Assembly: GCA_964541605.1 (NCBI GenBank) | Contig: CAZIQY010000014.1 | Coordinates: forward strand, 1-47,318 | DNA length: 47,318 nt | DNA from: CAZIQY01 sp964541605 | Lineage (GTDB): Bacteria; Desulfobacterota; Syntrophia; Syntrophales; UBA2185 | Reading direction: 5' to 3' | Part shown: positions 8,478-16,263 of the stretch, one piece after another | Numbering within the stretch: the stretch's first letter is position 1 | Layout of the letters: every line of letters begins with the position of its first letter | Program-made: the position numbers and the translations under genes | The notes under the pieces: model-generated | Databases searched by the model: none | Seen by the model: the letters and a program-made list of their open reading frames with translations, nothing else | Told to the model about the DNA's origin: nothing

Positions 8478-8654
8478 ATGGGAACGGAAAAAAAGTACTG
8501 CTCCATTTGTGCATGGCGGGCAAGCTGTCAGAAAAGATTTACAGTGTCGATCGACAGCTCAGGCTATGTTCACTGTCCTGATTTTACGAGAGACCTTGCC
8601 ATAAAGGATAAGGAAATAGACGAAGCGCAGAAGAAATATCAGAGCGGTTCCTGA
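8478..8654 (+). CDS. Small cysteine protein, 58 residues, unknown function
   Basis: The ATG at 8478 follows AAAGGGG at a good distance, and the frame runs to TGA at 8652. The protein begins MGTEKKYCSICAWRASCQKR, has a further Cys in HCPDF, and ends in a charged helix. The C-x2-C-x5-C pattern plus a distant Cys suggests a small metal-binding fold. I believe similar short proteins occur in deltaproteobacteria, but this is from memory. A terminator follows closely, so it looks like a single gene or the last of its unit. Confidence 0.6.
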   Translation: MGTEKKYCSICAWRASCQKRFTVSIDSSGYVHCPDFTRDLAIKDKEIDEAQKKYQSGS

Positions 8655-8730
8655 TTATAGCGGCTAATGAATAACATGACGGGAGACGTATCCGGCTGTT
8701 CCACTTGATGGGTGGGGAAGCGGGGCAAAG

Positions 8731-8756
8731 AGGTTGGCTTTCTGGCCAACTTTTTT
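8731..8756 (+). terminator. Rho-independent terminator
   Basis: Stem GTTGGC (8733-8738) and GCCAAC (8745-8750), extended by one wobble pair, is followed by TTTTTT at 8751-8756. It lies after the small cysteine protein gene and 70 bases before argS, and so separates the two units. Confidence 0.75.
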
Positions 8757-8825
8757 ATTAAATCTTCGCATGTCCGGTTTTTTATTATAGGGAAGAATAT
8801 TTTTTACCTTAAAAAAGTTTGATAA

Positions 8826-10553
8826 ATGAAAAAAAGAATAATCAAATTGCTCAACGACGCTGTAAATGTCTGTAGCGAAAAGGGAATCATTGACATAGAG
8901 ATGATTCCCTGTATAGAAGTTGAGCCACCGAAAGATAAGACTCGCGGTAACTATGCTTCCAATATTGCGATAGAAATGGAAATCCCGAAGGACACGACAC
9001 ACGGCGATTATGCCTCCAATGTCGCGATGGTCCTTGCTTCCCGTGTCGGAAAAAAACTTCCCCCGAGAAAAATCGCAGAAGCCCTTATAGAACAAATAGA
9101 TGACCACGACAATGTTCTGGATAAGGTTGAAATTGCCGGTCCGGGATTTATAAACTTCTTCGTCAGAGAAAATGTCTGGGCGACACTCCTGAAAGAAATC
9201 GAAGAGAGGGAGGATAGTTACGGGACATCCGATCTGGGCAATGGTAAAAAGATTCTCGTAGAGTTTGTGAGCGCCAATCCCACAGGCCCCCTGCATATCG
9301 GTCATGGCCGGGGAGCCGTGGTAGGGGATGTTCTTGCGAATATCCTCAGCGCTTCGGGATACTCTGTTTTCCGTGAGTACTATATCAACGATCAGGGGAA
9401 CCAGATGAATAACCTGGGAATTTCCGTTCTTGCCCGCTATCTGGAGTTGCTGGGTGAAACGGTTGAATTCCCTGAAGCCGGTTATCGGGGTGACTACATC
9501 AGGGATCTCGCCGGAAAAATGATGGAAAGAGACGGCGATATTCATGGAAAGAGAAACCGTGAAGCGGCTATCCGGGATTTTACCGAATACGCTGCCGGAG
9601 CCATTCTCGATGAGATCAAAGAGGATTTGAGAGCCTTCGGGGTTGTTTTTGAAAGTTACTTCAGCGAGAAGGATCTCTACAGGGATGACGGTGTAGCCGA
9701 ACTGCTCGCGGAACTGGAGGCAAAGGGATTCATTTATCACGATGGAGAGACCCTGTGGTTCAAGACAACTGATTTCGGAGACGAAAAAGACAGGGTGGTG
9801 ATCAGGAAAAACGGCGAGCCTACATATTTTGCCGCTGATATTGCCTATCACCGGAATAAATATGAACGTGGTTTTGATAGTCTGATCGATATCTGGGGGG
9901 CGGATCATCATGGCTATATTCCCAGGATGCTGGCGAGCATCCAGACCCTGGGATATGAAAAGGATTCCCTGAAGATTATTCTTGTACAGCTTGTAAGTCT
10001 TCTGCGGGATGGGAAGCCTGTCGCCATGTCTACGAGAGCGGGAGAATTCGTTACCCTGAGGGAGGTTGTGGACGAAGTAGGCCGGGATGCGGCAAGGTAC
10101 AATTTTTTAATGAGACGCTCCGACAGCCATCTGGATTTCGATTTGGATCTGGCAAAGAAGCAGTCGAATGAAAACCCCGTTTATTACGTGCAGTATGCCC
10201 ATGCAAGAATTTGCAGCATCCTGAAGTTTGGCGAGGAACGGGGTTACACCATCCCGGCATATGGAGAAGCCGACTTAAGTCTCCTGAACCTCCCGGAAGA
10301 AATTCAATTAGTTAAAGTTATCACACGGTTTCCGGAATTGATCGAAGGGGCCGCTTTGTCTCTGGAGCCTCACCGCCTGACTTTTTATCTTAATGATCTT
10401 GCGGCAATATTTCACAGTTATTACAACAAGTATAAAGTCATATCGGACGATGAGAAACTCAGCCAGGCACGACTTTTTCTCGTAAAGTCTATCCGGACAG
10501 TTGTAAACAACGCACTGAGATTGCTTGGCGTTACGGCGCCCGAGAAAATGTAG
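8826..10553 (+). CDS. argS: Arginyl-tRNA synthetase
   Basis: Class I synthetase that charges tRNA-Arg. The HIGH motif is in SANPTGPLHIGHGRGAVVG. The KMSKS-loop region reads AMSTRAGEFVTL, and the C-terminal DALR anticodon-binding domain ends NALRLLGVTAPEKM. The 575-residue length is slightly long. The N-terminal tRNA-recognition domain holds a near-tandem duplication of 19 residues: 32-50 and 51-69 both follow the pattern xExPKDxTxGxYASNxAxx. Members of this family normally carry one copy. The rest of the enzyme is intact, and a SPOR protein gene follows after 18 bases. Confidence 0.95.
   Translation: MKKRIIKLLNDAVNVCSEKGIIDIEMIPCIEVEPPKDKTRGNYASNIAIEMEIPKDTTHGDYASNVAMVLASRVGKKLPPRKIAEALIEQIDDHDNVLDKVEIAGPGFINFFVRENVWATLLKEIEEREDSYGTSDLGNGKKILVEFVSANPTGPLHIGHGRGAVVGDVLANILSASGYSVFREYYINDQGNQMNNLGISVLARYLELLGETVEFPEAGYRGDYIRDLAGKMMERDGDIHGKRNREAAIRDFTEYAAGAILDEIKEDLRAFGVVFESYFSEKDLYRDDGVAELLAELEAKGFIYHDGETLWFKTTDFGDEKDRVVIRKNGEPTYFAADIAYHRNKYERGFDSLIDIWGADHHGYIPRMLASIQTLGYEKDSLKIILVQLVSLLRDGKPVAMSTRAGEFVTLREVVDEVGRDAARYNFLMRRSDSHLDFDLDLAKKQSNENPVYYVQYAHARICSILKFGEERGYTIPAYGEADLSLLNLPEEIQLVKVITRFPELIEGAALSLEPHRLTFYLNDLAAIFHSYYNKYKVISDDEKLSQARLFLVKSIRTVVNNALRLLGVTAPEKM
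8919..9032 (+). repeat. In-frame 57-base tandem duplication inside argS
   Basis: Codons 32-50 (8919-8975) and 51-69 (8976-9032) encode matching segments. Shared residues include PKD, T, G, YASN and A at a constant offset of 19. The two DNA copies differ at many positions, so the duplication is not recent. Confidence 0.8.
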
Positions 10554-10571
10554 AAGGTACATAGAAGCACC

Positions 10572-11261
10572 ATGAAAGCCAAGAATGTTCGCACGTTTGA
10601 ACTGAAGTTGGGGAAAAAGGCGTTGATTTTTTTTATCTTGGGGATTTCCTGTCTCCTTTTTATCGCTTTCTTGATTGGCATTCAGGTGGGTAAAATCATG
10701 GATGCCTATCCGGAAAAGGTCGCGAGTGGCATCCCCCAAGTGATCATGGAATGTTTCGGCTGGTCGCCGAAGAAGGCCGAGACCGGGGTGACTGTCAGTG
10801 AAACCCCGAAAGAGCCTGCCACTGAAGGAGAGAATAAGATGGACCTCACTTTCTTTGACACGCTGGCTAAAAAGGGGAAGGAGACAAAGATCACGGAAAA
10901 AGGAATTTCCGGAAACAGCCCCGCGGCTGTCAAAGAGAAGCTTCCCCAACAGGCGAATATGGCAGCAACCGGACAGGTCCCCGCCGAACCGTCGGATAAA
11001 TCGTCGGCGCCTGCTGTGAAAGGAAAGTATCAGGTTCAGGTGATTTCTCTGAAAGAAAAGGAAAAAGCCGAGCAGTTGTGTAAAAAACTTATCAAGCTCG
11101 GATACTCTCCTCGGATCATGACAGCAGAACTGCAGGCTAGGGGGAAATGGTACCGCGTTGTTCTGGACGGTTTTGACAATCAGGAACAGGCGCAGAAGGC
11201 TACGAATAACGTTTCCAAAAAGATCAGCGGTGTGAACTGCGTGATTAAAAAGAGTGATTGA
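10572..11261 (+). CDS. Membrane-anchored SPOR domain protein
   Basis: The 229-residue protein has a short cytoplasmic N-terminus, one transmembrane helix at about 17-40 and a linker rich in Lys, Pro and Ala. The C-terminal SPOR domain covers ~150-227 (GKYQVQVISLKEKEKAEQLCKKL ... KWYRVVLDGFDNQEQAQ). SPOR domains bind peptidoglycan lacking stem peptides, typically at division sites, so a cell-envelope or division role is likely. It lies between argS and ffh with short spacers (18 bases each side) and is probably co-transcribed. Confidence 0.85.
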   Translation: MKAKNVRTFELKLGKKALIFFILGISCLLFIAFLIGIQVGKIMDAYPEKVASGIPQVIMECFGWSPKKAETGVTVSETPKEPATEGENKMDLTFFDTLAKKGKETKITEKGISGNSPAAVKEKLPQQANMAATGQVPAEPSDKSSAPAVKGKYQVQVISLKEKEKAEQLCKKLIKLGYSPRIMTAELQARGKWYRVVLDGFDNQEQAQKATNNVSKKISGVNCVIKKSD

Positions 11262-11279
11262 TTCAGGATTTTTTATATC

Positions 11280-12617
11280 ATGTTTGAAAGTCTTACCGAG
11301 AAACTGGACGGTATCTTCAGGAAACTGAAGGGAAGAGGCCGTCTCGACGAAGAGAATGTCGCTTCCGCGCTGAAGGAGATCCGGATGGCCCTTCTTGAAG
11401 CGGATGTCAACTTTAAAGTTGTCAGGAATTTCATTGAGGAGGTCAGGGTCAGGGCTGTTGGTCAGGAGGTTTTTGAGAGCATTACGCCGGGGCAACAGGT
11501 CGTAAAAATAGTTCATGACCGGCTTGTTGATCTTATGGGTGGTTCGAGCAGCCAGATTAAATTCTCTGGCAGATTTCCCGCCCCCGTTATGATGGTGGGC
11601 CTTCAGGGATGCGGGAAAACAACCACCACGGTTAAACTTGCCAATCACCTGATCGGACAGGGAAACAGGGTTTATCTTGTTTCATCCGATGTTTACAGAC
11701 CTGCCGCCATAGAGCAGTTACGGGTCCTGGGAGAAAAGGTCCGCGGAGCGGGTATTTATTCCTCAAGAGACCTCCTCGATCCGGTGAAAATCTGTGTTCA
11801 GGCTGTCGAAGAAGCCAAACGAAATGGTTACGAGGTGATGCTGATTGATACTGCGGGAAGGCTCCACATCGACGCCGAAATGATGGATGAATTAAAGCGG
11901 ATCAAAGATGCTGTTAATCCGACGGAAATCATCTTTGTCGCAGATGCCATGACTGGTCAGGATGCGGTGAACGTGGCGGGCAAATTCAACGAGCTGCTGG
12001 GCATAGATGGTGTTATATTAACAAAAATGGATGGTGACGCCCGGGGGGGAGCCGCCCTTTCCCTGAAATCCGTCATTGGGAAGCCCATAAAATTCATAGG
12101 CGTCGGTGAAAAGATCGATGCCTTTGAAATCTGTCATCCGGAACGGATGGCGTCCCGTATCCTGGGCATGGGGGATATTCTGACCCTGGTTGAGAAGGCG
12201 CAGGCTACCGTTGACGAAAAAGCGGCCCGGGAACTTGAGAAGAAAATCAGGAAAAACGAATTCACCCTCGAAGATTTTCGGGATCAAATAAAGCAAATCC
12301 GATCCATGGGTCCCCTTCAGGACATTCTCAAGATGATTCCGGGAGTCAGTAAAATAAAAGCCATGAAAGATGTAACGCCGGATGAGAAGGAACTGGTCAA
12401 AACCGTGGCTATCATAGATTCCATGACGAGGAAAGAGCGTTTGAACCACCATATTATTGATGGCCAGAGAAGAAAAAGGATCGCCAGGGGAAGCGGGACA
12501 ACCGTTCAGGATATTAACAAGTTACTGAAAAGTTACGGTGAGATGAGAAAGCTCATGAAAAAAATGACCACGAAGGGAGGCATGAGATCGCTCGGCATGG
12601 GTAAATTTCCCTTTTAA
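11280..12617 (+). CDS. ffh: Signal recognition particle protein Ffh
   Basis: GTPase that binds signal peptides and 4.5S RNA and delivers ribosomes to FtsY at the membrane. The N domain (1-~90) carries ALLEADVNFKVV. The G domain has the P-loop GLQGCGKTTTTVKLA, then DTAGRLHID and TKMDGDARGG. The methionine-rich M domain (~300-445) includes GSGTTVQDINKLLKSY and GGMRSLGMGKFPF. The length is normal. It heads the ffh-rpsP-khpA-rimM-trmD-rplS run common in bacteria. Confidence 0.97.
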   Translation: MFESLTEKLDGIFRKLKGRGRLDEENVASALKEIRMALLEADVNFKVVRNFIEEVRVRAVGQEVFESITPGQQVVKIVHDRLVDLMGGSSSQIKFSGRFPAPVMMVGLQGCGKTTTTVKLANHLIGQGNRVYLVSSDVYRPAAIEQLRVLGEKVRGAGIYSSRDLLDPVKICVQAVEEAKRNGYEVMLIDTAGRLHIDAEMMDELKRIKDAVNPTEIIFVADAMTGQDAVNVAGKFNELLGIDGVILTKMDGDARGGAALSLKSVIGKPIKFIGVGEKIDAFEICHPERMASRILGMGDILTLVEKAQATVDEKAARELEKKIRKNEFTLEDFRDQIKQIRSMGPLQDILKMIPGVSKIKAMKDVTPDEKELVKTVAIIDSMTRKERLNHHIIDGQRRKRIARGSGTTVQDINKLLKSYGEMRKLMKKMTTKGGMRSLGMGKFPF

Positions 12618-12722
12618 TAATAAAAAAAATATATTATATAGATCAGTCTCGCAAAAAATTGTAAAAAACTGAGAAGCAGAAAAAATAATAAAATAGTTTT
12701 TCAGGAGGTGATGGGTAAGAGA

Positions 12723-12974
12723 ATGGCAGTTAAAATAAGATTGGCACGCTTGGGCGGGAAAAGCAAACCGTACTATAGAATCGTGGTGGCTGATTCCGAG
12801 TTTCCAAGGGATGGAAGATTTCTGGAGATTGTCGGGAATTACGACCCCAACAAAAACCCAGCTGAGGTGAATATAAAACAGGATCGAATTGCCGACTGGC
12901 TTGGAAAGGGAGCGAAACCGACGGCAACTGTATCCCAGCTGCTCAAGAAGAAGGGAATCAGCGCCGGGGCATAA
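12723..12974 (+). CDS. rpsP: 30S ribosomal protein S16
   Basis: The 83-residue protein begins MAVKIRLARLGGKSKPYYRIVV, typical of S16, followed by FLEIVGNYDPNK. AGGAGG at 12703-12708 lies 14 bases before this ATG. An in-frame ATG at 12711 is only two bases from the SD. The family start matches 12723, so the long spacing is odd, and the real initiation site deserves an N-terminal check. The AT-rich 90 bases upstream may hold a promoter, but none is clear. Confidence 0.93.
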   Translation: MAVKIRLARLGGKSKPYYRIVVADSEFPRDGRFLEIVGNYDPNKNPAEVNIKQDRIADWLGKGAKPTATVSQLLKKKGISAGA

Positions 12975-13179
12975 ATCCGTTTAATGTCTTAAATTTGCCT
13001 GAAACCTGCAGCAACATGTTCTTCAAAGCCCGCCGCGTACCTGATACGGGGAATGACAGTGAAGGGTGTTTCCATAAAATTCAAATGTCTCAATGGTACC
13101 ATAATGTTGATGGTCTTACGGTTAACGTCGATATCACGGTGAAGTTAAACTTATAGGGAAATCTGTGGAGGTGGAGACG

Positions 13180-13410
13180 ATGAAAGAGTTGATCAAGTAC
13201 ATAGCCAAGTCTTTGGTTGACAGTCCTGATCAGGTGGAAGTGTCCGAGGTACTTGGCGAGCAGACTTCAGTGATTGAGCTCAGGGTCGCCAAGGAAGACC
13301 TGGGTAAAGTGATCGGCAAACAGGGAAGAACCGCAAAAGCCATGAGAACAATCTTGAGTGCGGCGTCAACAAAAATGCGAAAGAGGGCAGTTCTGGAAAT
13401 TATCGAGTAA
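13180..13410 (+). CDS. khpA: KH-domain RNA-binding protein KhpA (YlqC family)
   Basis: The 76-residue single KH-domain protein has the RNA-binding GxxG loop in VIGKQGRTAKAMRTIL. The family usually lies between rpsP and rimM, as here. GGAGGT precedes the ATG at 13180. A GTG at 13165 is less likely. The 205 bases before it, after rpsP, hold no gene that I can see. It may help assembly or RNA chaperoning; the family is known to bind RNA, but no target can be read here. Confidence 0.9.
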   Translation: MKELIKYIAKSLVDSPDQVEVSEVLGEQTSVIELRVAKEDLGKVIGKQGRTAKAMRTILSAASTKMRKRAVLEIIE

Positions 13411-13414
13411 GCAG

Positions 13415-13912
13415 ATGGACATCCTCGAAGCGGGTCGGATTGTAAAAACATGCGGCCTGAAGGGTCGCATGAAGGTGTTATCGTATCTGGAATCGAATGA
13501 TATCCTGCAGTCTCTGGACGAGGTTTCAATAAGAAAGGACATGCAGGTAGAAACCTTTAAATTGAAGGACATCAGGATCAGCGGAAATTGTTTCTTCCTG
13601 GATATCGAAGGCATTTCCGATCTTGAAAGCGCAAAAACCCTTGTAGGTTGCGAGGTATTGATTCCGGCGGACAAGCTGGCGGAATTGCCGGATGACGAAT
13701 ATTACTGGCGGGACATCATCGGTCTTGAGGTTTTTACGGAGGATGATCATTATATTGGCAAGATTGAATCGATTTTCGCCACGGGAAGCAACGACGTGTA
13801 TGTCTGCACGGGAGGAGAGAGAGAGGTTCTCCTTCCTGCCCTTGCCGATGTTGTCCGAAAAATTGATTTGGTGCATAGGAGGATGGTTGTCAGATTGCTT
13901 GAAGGATTGTAA
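13415..13912 (+). CDS. rimM: Ribosome maturation factor RimM
   Basis: The 165-residue protein assists 30S head maturation by binding S19. The N-terminal RimM beta-barrel begins ILEAGRIVKTCGLKGRMKV. The PRC-like barrel begins near 95 (YYWRDIIGLEVFTED) and ends VVRKIDLVHRRMVVRLLEGL. The start at 13415 lies four bases after the KH gene stop and fits the family. A longer frame starting inside the KH gene is unlikely. Confidence 0.93.
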   Translation: MDILEAGRIVKTCGLKGRMKVLSYLESNDILQSLDEVSIRKDMQVETFKLKDIRISGNCFFLDIEGISDLESAKTLVGCEVLIPADKLAELPDDEYYWRDIIGLEVFTEDDHYIGKIESIFATGSNDVYVCTGGEREVLLPALADVVRKIDLVHRRMVVRLLEGL

Positions 13913-13918
13913 AAGAAC

Positions 13919-14650
13919 ATGATCAGGTTCGACATCCTTTCCCTGTTTCCGGAGATGTTTGAATCTCCGTTTAAATTCAGTATTCTGAAAAAGGCCGGAG
14001 AGAAGGGACTTTTTGATATTCACATTCATAACATCCGTGATTACGCAAAAGACAGGCACAGAGTAACGGATGATGCACCATACGGTGGCGGGGGCGGTAT
14101 GGTGATGAAAGTGGAGCCCGTTGACAGGGCGCTCACATCCGTCATCGGCGAGCGTAACGGCGCCCTGATCGTTCTTTTAACACCCCAGGGTGAGCCTTTC
14201 AGCCAGGCAATCGCCAGAGAGCTTTCGTCTTATTCCCGGATCATCCTTATTTGCGGGCATTACGAGGGTGTGGATGAGAGGGTAAGAAAACACCTGATTG
14301 ACAGGGAAATTTCCATCGGCGACTATATCCTGACGGGCGGAGAAATATCGGCCATGGTGGTTGTTGATGCCGTTGCCCGTCTTGTCCCCGGTGTTCTTGG
14401 AAATGATGAATCGGCTTCCACGGATTCCTTTTCTGATGGTCTTCTGGAATATCCTCATTATACACGGCCGGCTGATTACAAGGGCTGGCTGGTTCCGGAA
14501 GTGCTGCTCTCTGGAAATCACCGGGAAATACAGGACTGGAGACGCAGAGAGTCCATCAGGAGAACACGGTTAAAACGGCCCGATCTGTTGAAGAAAGCGG
14601 ATCTATCGGAAAAAGATAAAGAAATTCTGGAGTCAATTAAAAAAGGGTAA
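13919..14650 (+). CDS. trmD: tRNA (guanine37-N1)-methyltransferase TrmD
   Basis: Methylates G37 of tRNAs with SAM, preventing +1 frameshifts. It has the trefoil-knot SPOUT motifs: RFDILSLFPEMF at the start, DDAPYGGGGGMVMK, GHYEGVDERV and SIGDYILTGGE, with the catalytic Asp in the C-terminal half. The 243-residue length is normal. It starts six bases after rimM. Confidence 0.97.
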   Translation: MIRFDILSLFPEMFESPFKFSILKKAGEKGLFDIHIHNIRDYAKDRHRVTDDAPYGGGGGMVMKVEPVDRALTSVIGERNGALIVLLTPQGEPFSQAIARELSSYSRIILICGHYEGVDERVRKHLIDREISIGDYILTGGEISAMVVVDAVARLVPGVLGNDESASTDSFSDGLLEYPHYTRPADYKGWLVPEVLLSGNHREIQDWRRRESIRRTRLKRPDLLKKADLSEKDKEILESIKKG

Positions 14651-14656
14651 ACAATT

Positions 14657-14686
14657 TGTCATTCCCGCGCAAGCGGGAATCCAGTG
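14657..14686. repeat. REP-like palindrome
   Basis: ATTCCCGC (14661-14668), a four-base loop and GCGGGAAT (14673-14680), within the context TCATTCCCGC...GGGAATCCAG. This is a widespread intergenic repeat type. It sits between trmD and rplS. A diverged relative is at 15730-15756. Confidence 0.6.
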
Positions 14687-14725
14687 TTTATAAAGGTTAG
14701 TGAAAGAATGAGGAGGAAATTTTAG

Positions 14726-15070
14726 ATGAACGTTATCGAAATGCTTGAAAAAGAACAAATGAGAGGGGATATTCCCGGTTTCAAATCGGGTGATACCATA
14801 AGGGTGTTTGTACGAATCATCGAGGGTCAAAAACAGAGAATTCAGGCCTTTGAAGGCGTTGTCATACGCAAGAGACGGGGTGACAGCCGGTCGAGCTTTA
14901 CCGTGAGGAAAGTATCCTACGGTGTCGGCGTGGAAAGAACATTTCCTCTTCATTCTCCGGTCATCGACAGGATTGAGGTCGTCACTCGGGGGAGGGTCAG
15001 AAGATCCCGTTTATATTATCTGCGCGCTCTCAGAGGCAAGAAGGCGAGAATCAAAGAACTCGGCAAGTAA
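14726..15070 (+). CDS. rplS: 50S ribosomal protein L19
   Basis: The 114-residue protein is located at the 30S-50S interface. Typical motifs are IPGFKSGDTIRVFVRIIEG, RIQAFEGVVI, SFTVRKVSYGVGVERTFPLHSP and the basic tail RRSRLYYLRALRGKKARIKE. GAGGAG stands upstream of the ATG. Confidence 0.97.
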   Translation: MNVIEMLEKEQMRGDIPGFKSGDTIRVFVRIIEGQKQRIQAFEGVVIRKRRGDSRSSFTVRKVSYGVGVERTFPLHSPVIDRIEVVTRGRVRRSRLYYLRALRGKKARIKELGK

Positions 15071-15079
15071 TTATCTGAG

Positions 15080-15703
15080 ATGAACAGCTTCGAACGGCGT
15101 GCCCGTCAGCACGGGCATAAAATGATTGCCGGTATTGATGAGGCAGGAAGAGGTCCTCTTGCCGGTCCCGTGGTTGCTGCTGCCGTGATCCTGCCTTTCG
15201 ATTATGAAAACACGGATATCAGGGATTCAAAGCAGCTTTCAGCAAAAAAGAGAGAAACTCTTTATGAAATTATCAAGCGGGACGCTCTGTCCATCGGCCT
15301 CGGGGTGGTTGAAGTTCCTGTAATAGATGCAATAAATATCCTTCGCGCTTCTCTCGTAGCCATGAAAGAAGCAGTATCAGACCTGACCATTCCTCCGGAC
15401 TATCTTCTCATTGACGGAACAAAGGGCGTTACTTTAAACATAACACAAGAGACCATTGTTAAAGGTGACTCCCGGAGCATTTCTGTAGCCTCCGCCTCCA
15501 TTATTGCTAAAGTATCAAGAGATAAAATCATGGAGATCTACCACCATCAGTTTCCCCAGTATAATTTTCTGAAAAACAAGGGCTATGGAACGGCGGAACA
15601 CCGGAATGCCATCCGGAAATACGGGTTCTGCAAGTTACATCGACGTTCTTTCAGCGTCAGGGACAGAAGCATCCTGTCGGCAAACATAGAATTTGACTTT
15701 TAA
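15080..15703 (+). CDS. rnhB: Ribonuclease HII
   Basis: Removes RNA, including single ribonucleotides, from RNA-DNA hybrids. The acidic metal site is visible: DEAGRGPLAGPVVAAAV near residues 19-35 and the Asp in LLIDGTKG. ASASIIAKVSRD and GYGTAEH follow. The 207-residue length is normal. It starts nine bases after rplS. Confidence 0.95.
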   Translation: MNSFERRARQHGHKMIAGIDEAGRGPLAGPVVAAAVILPFDYENTDIRDSKQLSAKKRETLYEIIKRDALSIGLGVVEVPVIDAINILRASLVAMKEAVSDLTIPPDYLLIDGTKGVTLNITQETIVKGDSRSISVASASIIAKVSRDKIMEIYHHQFPQYNFLKNKGYGTAEHRNAIRKYGFCKLHRRSFSVRDRSILSANIEFDF

Positions 15704-15729
15704 ATCGTATCATTAAAGATTGTTATAGC

Positions 15730-15756
15730 CTGGATTCCGGATCAGCGCTGGAATGA
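15730..15756. repeat. Second, diverged REP-like palindrome
   Basis: CTGGATTCC and GGAATGA flank an inner GCGC. This matches, in reverse orientation, the flanks of the repeat at 14657-14686. It lies in the short gap between rnhB and yraN. Confidence 0.4.
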
Positions 15757-15774
15757 TAATAAAGGTTTTTTGTA

Positions 15775-16173
15775 ATGAAGGATTCTTCTATGAAAAGCAT
15801 GAAGGGATCAGACAGGATACGGACGGGAAAAAAGGGGGAAGATATTGCCGTCGCCTATCTGAAGAAGGAAGGATATGATATTCTCGAACGGAATTATCGA
15901 TGTCTGTTTGGAGAGGTCGATGTCGTCGCGAAGGATGGGGATACGGTTGTTTTTGTGGAGGTGAAAAGCAGGCGGTCAGAACAGTTTGGTGAACCACAGA
16001 TGGCCGTGGGTCTGGAAAAGCAGAGGAAACTGTCCCGGATATCCTTGAAATATCTGGAAGAGAGACATCTTTATCCCTGCAATGCGAGATTTGATGTCGT
16101 GGCGGTTAAAATCTTACCGGGAGGGGGTAAGGTTGAACTCATTCAAAATGCCTTTGATTTTTTCCTTCGATGA
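15775..16173 (+). CDS. yraN: UPF0102 endonuclease-like protein YraN
   Basis: The 132-residue member of the YraN family has a restriction-endonuclease-like fold: TGKKGEDIAVAYLKKEGYDILERNYR, then FGEVDVVAKDGDTVVFVEVKSR, where the Asp and ExK form the PD-(D/E)xK-type site, then RFDVVAV. It often follows rnhB, as here. Three in-frame Met codons within the first nine residues leave the start uncertain. The biological role is not settled. Confidence 0.9.
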   Translation: MKDSSMKSMKGSDRIRTGKKGEDIAVAYLKKEGYDILERNYRCLFGEVDVVAKDGDTVVFVEVKSRRSEQFGEPQMAVGLEKQRKLSRISLKYLEERHLYPCNARFDVVAVKILPGGGKVELIQNAFDFFLR

Positions 16174-16205
16174 TCAAACAGGTATTAGATTATATAGGAT
16201 AGTGA

Positions 16206-16235
16206 AAAAAACCCCGCCTGAAGGCGGGGTTTTTC
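16206..16235. terminator. Strong bidirectional terminator
   Basis: Stem ACCCCGCC (16211-16218), loop TGAA and GGCGGGGT (16223-16230), flanked by A-run and T-run. It lies between convergent units: yraN on plus and the sugar dehydrogenase on minus. Confidence 0.92.
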
Positions 16236-16263
16236 GTGTGAATTAAGTTGGTCCTTTAAAGTG

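Noticed and set aside
8664..9911. 415-residue frame on minus over argS
   Set aside because: Antisense to an essential gene with clear motifs; no domain of its own.
10308..11648. 446-residue frame on minus across argS, the SPOR gene and ffh
   Set aside because: Crosses three real genes; composition typical of an antisense frame.
14633..14953. Frame on minus containing WIPACAGMT
   Set aside because: This peptide is the translation of the REP-like palindrome, a common source of false genes.
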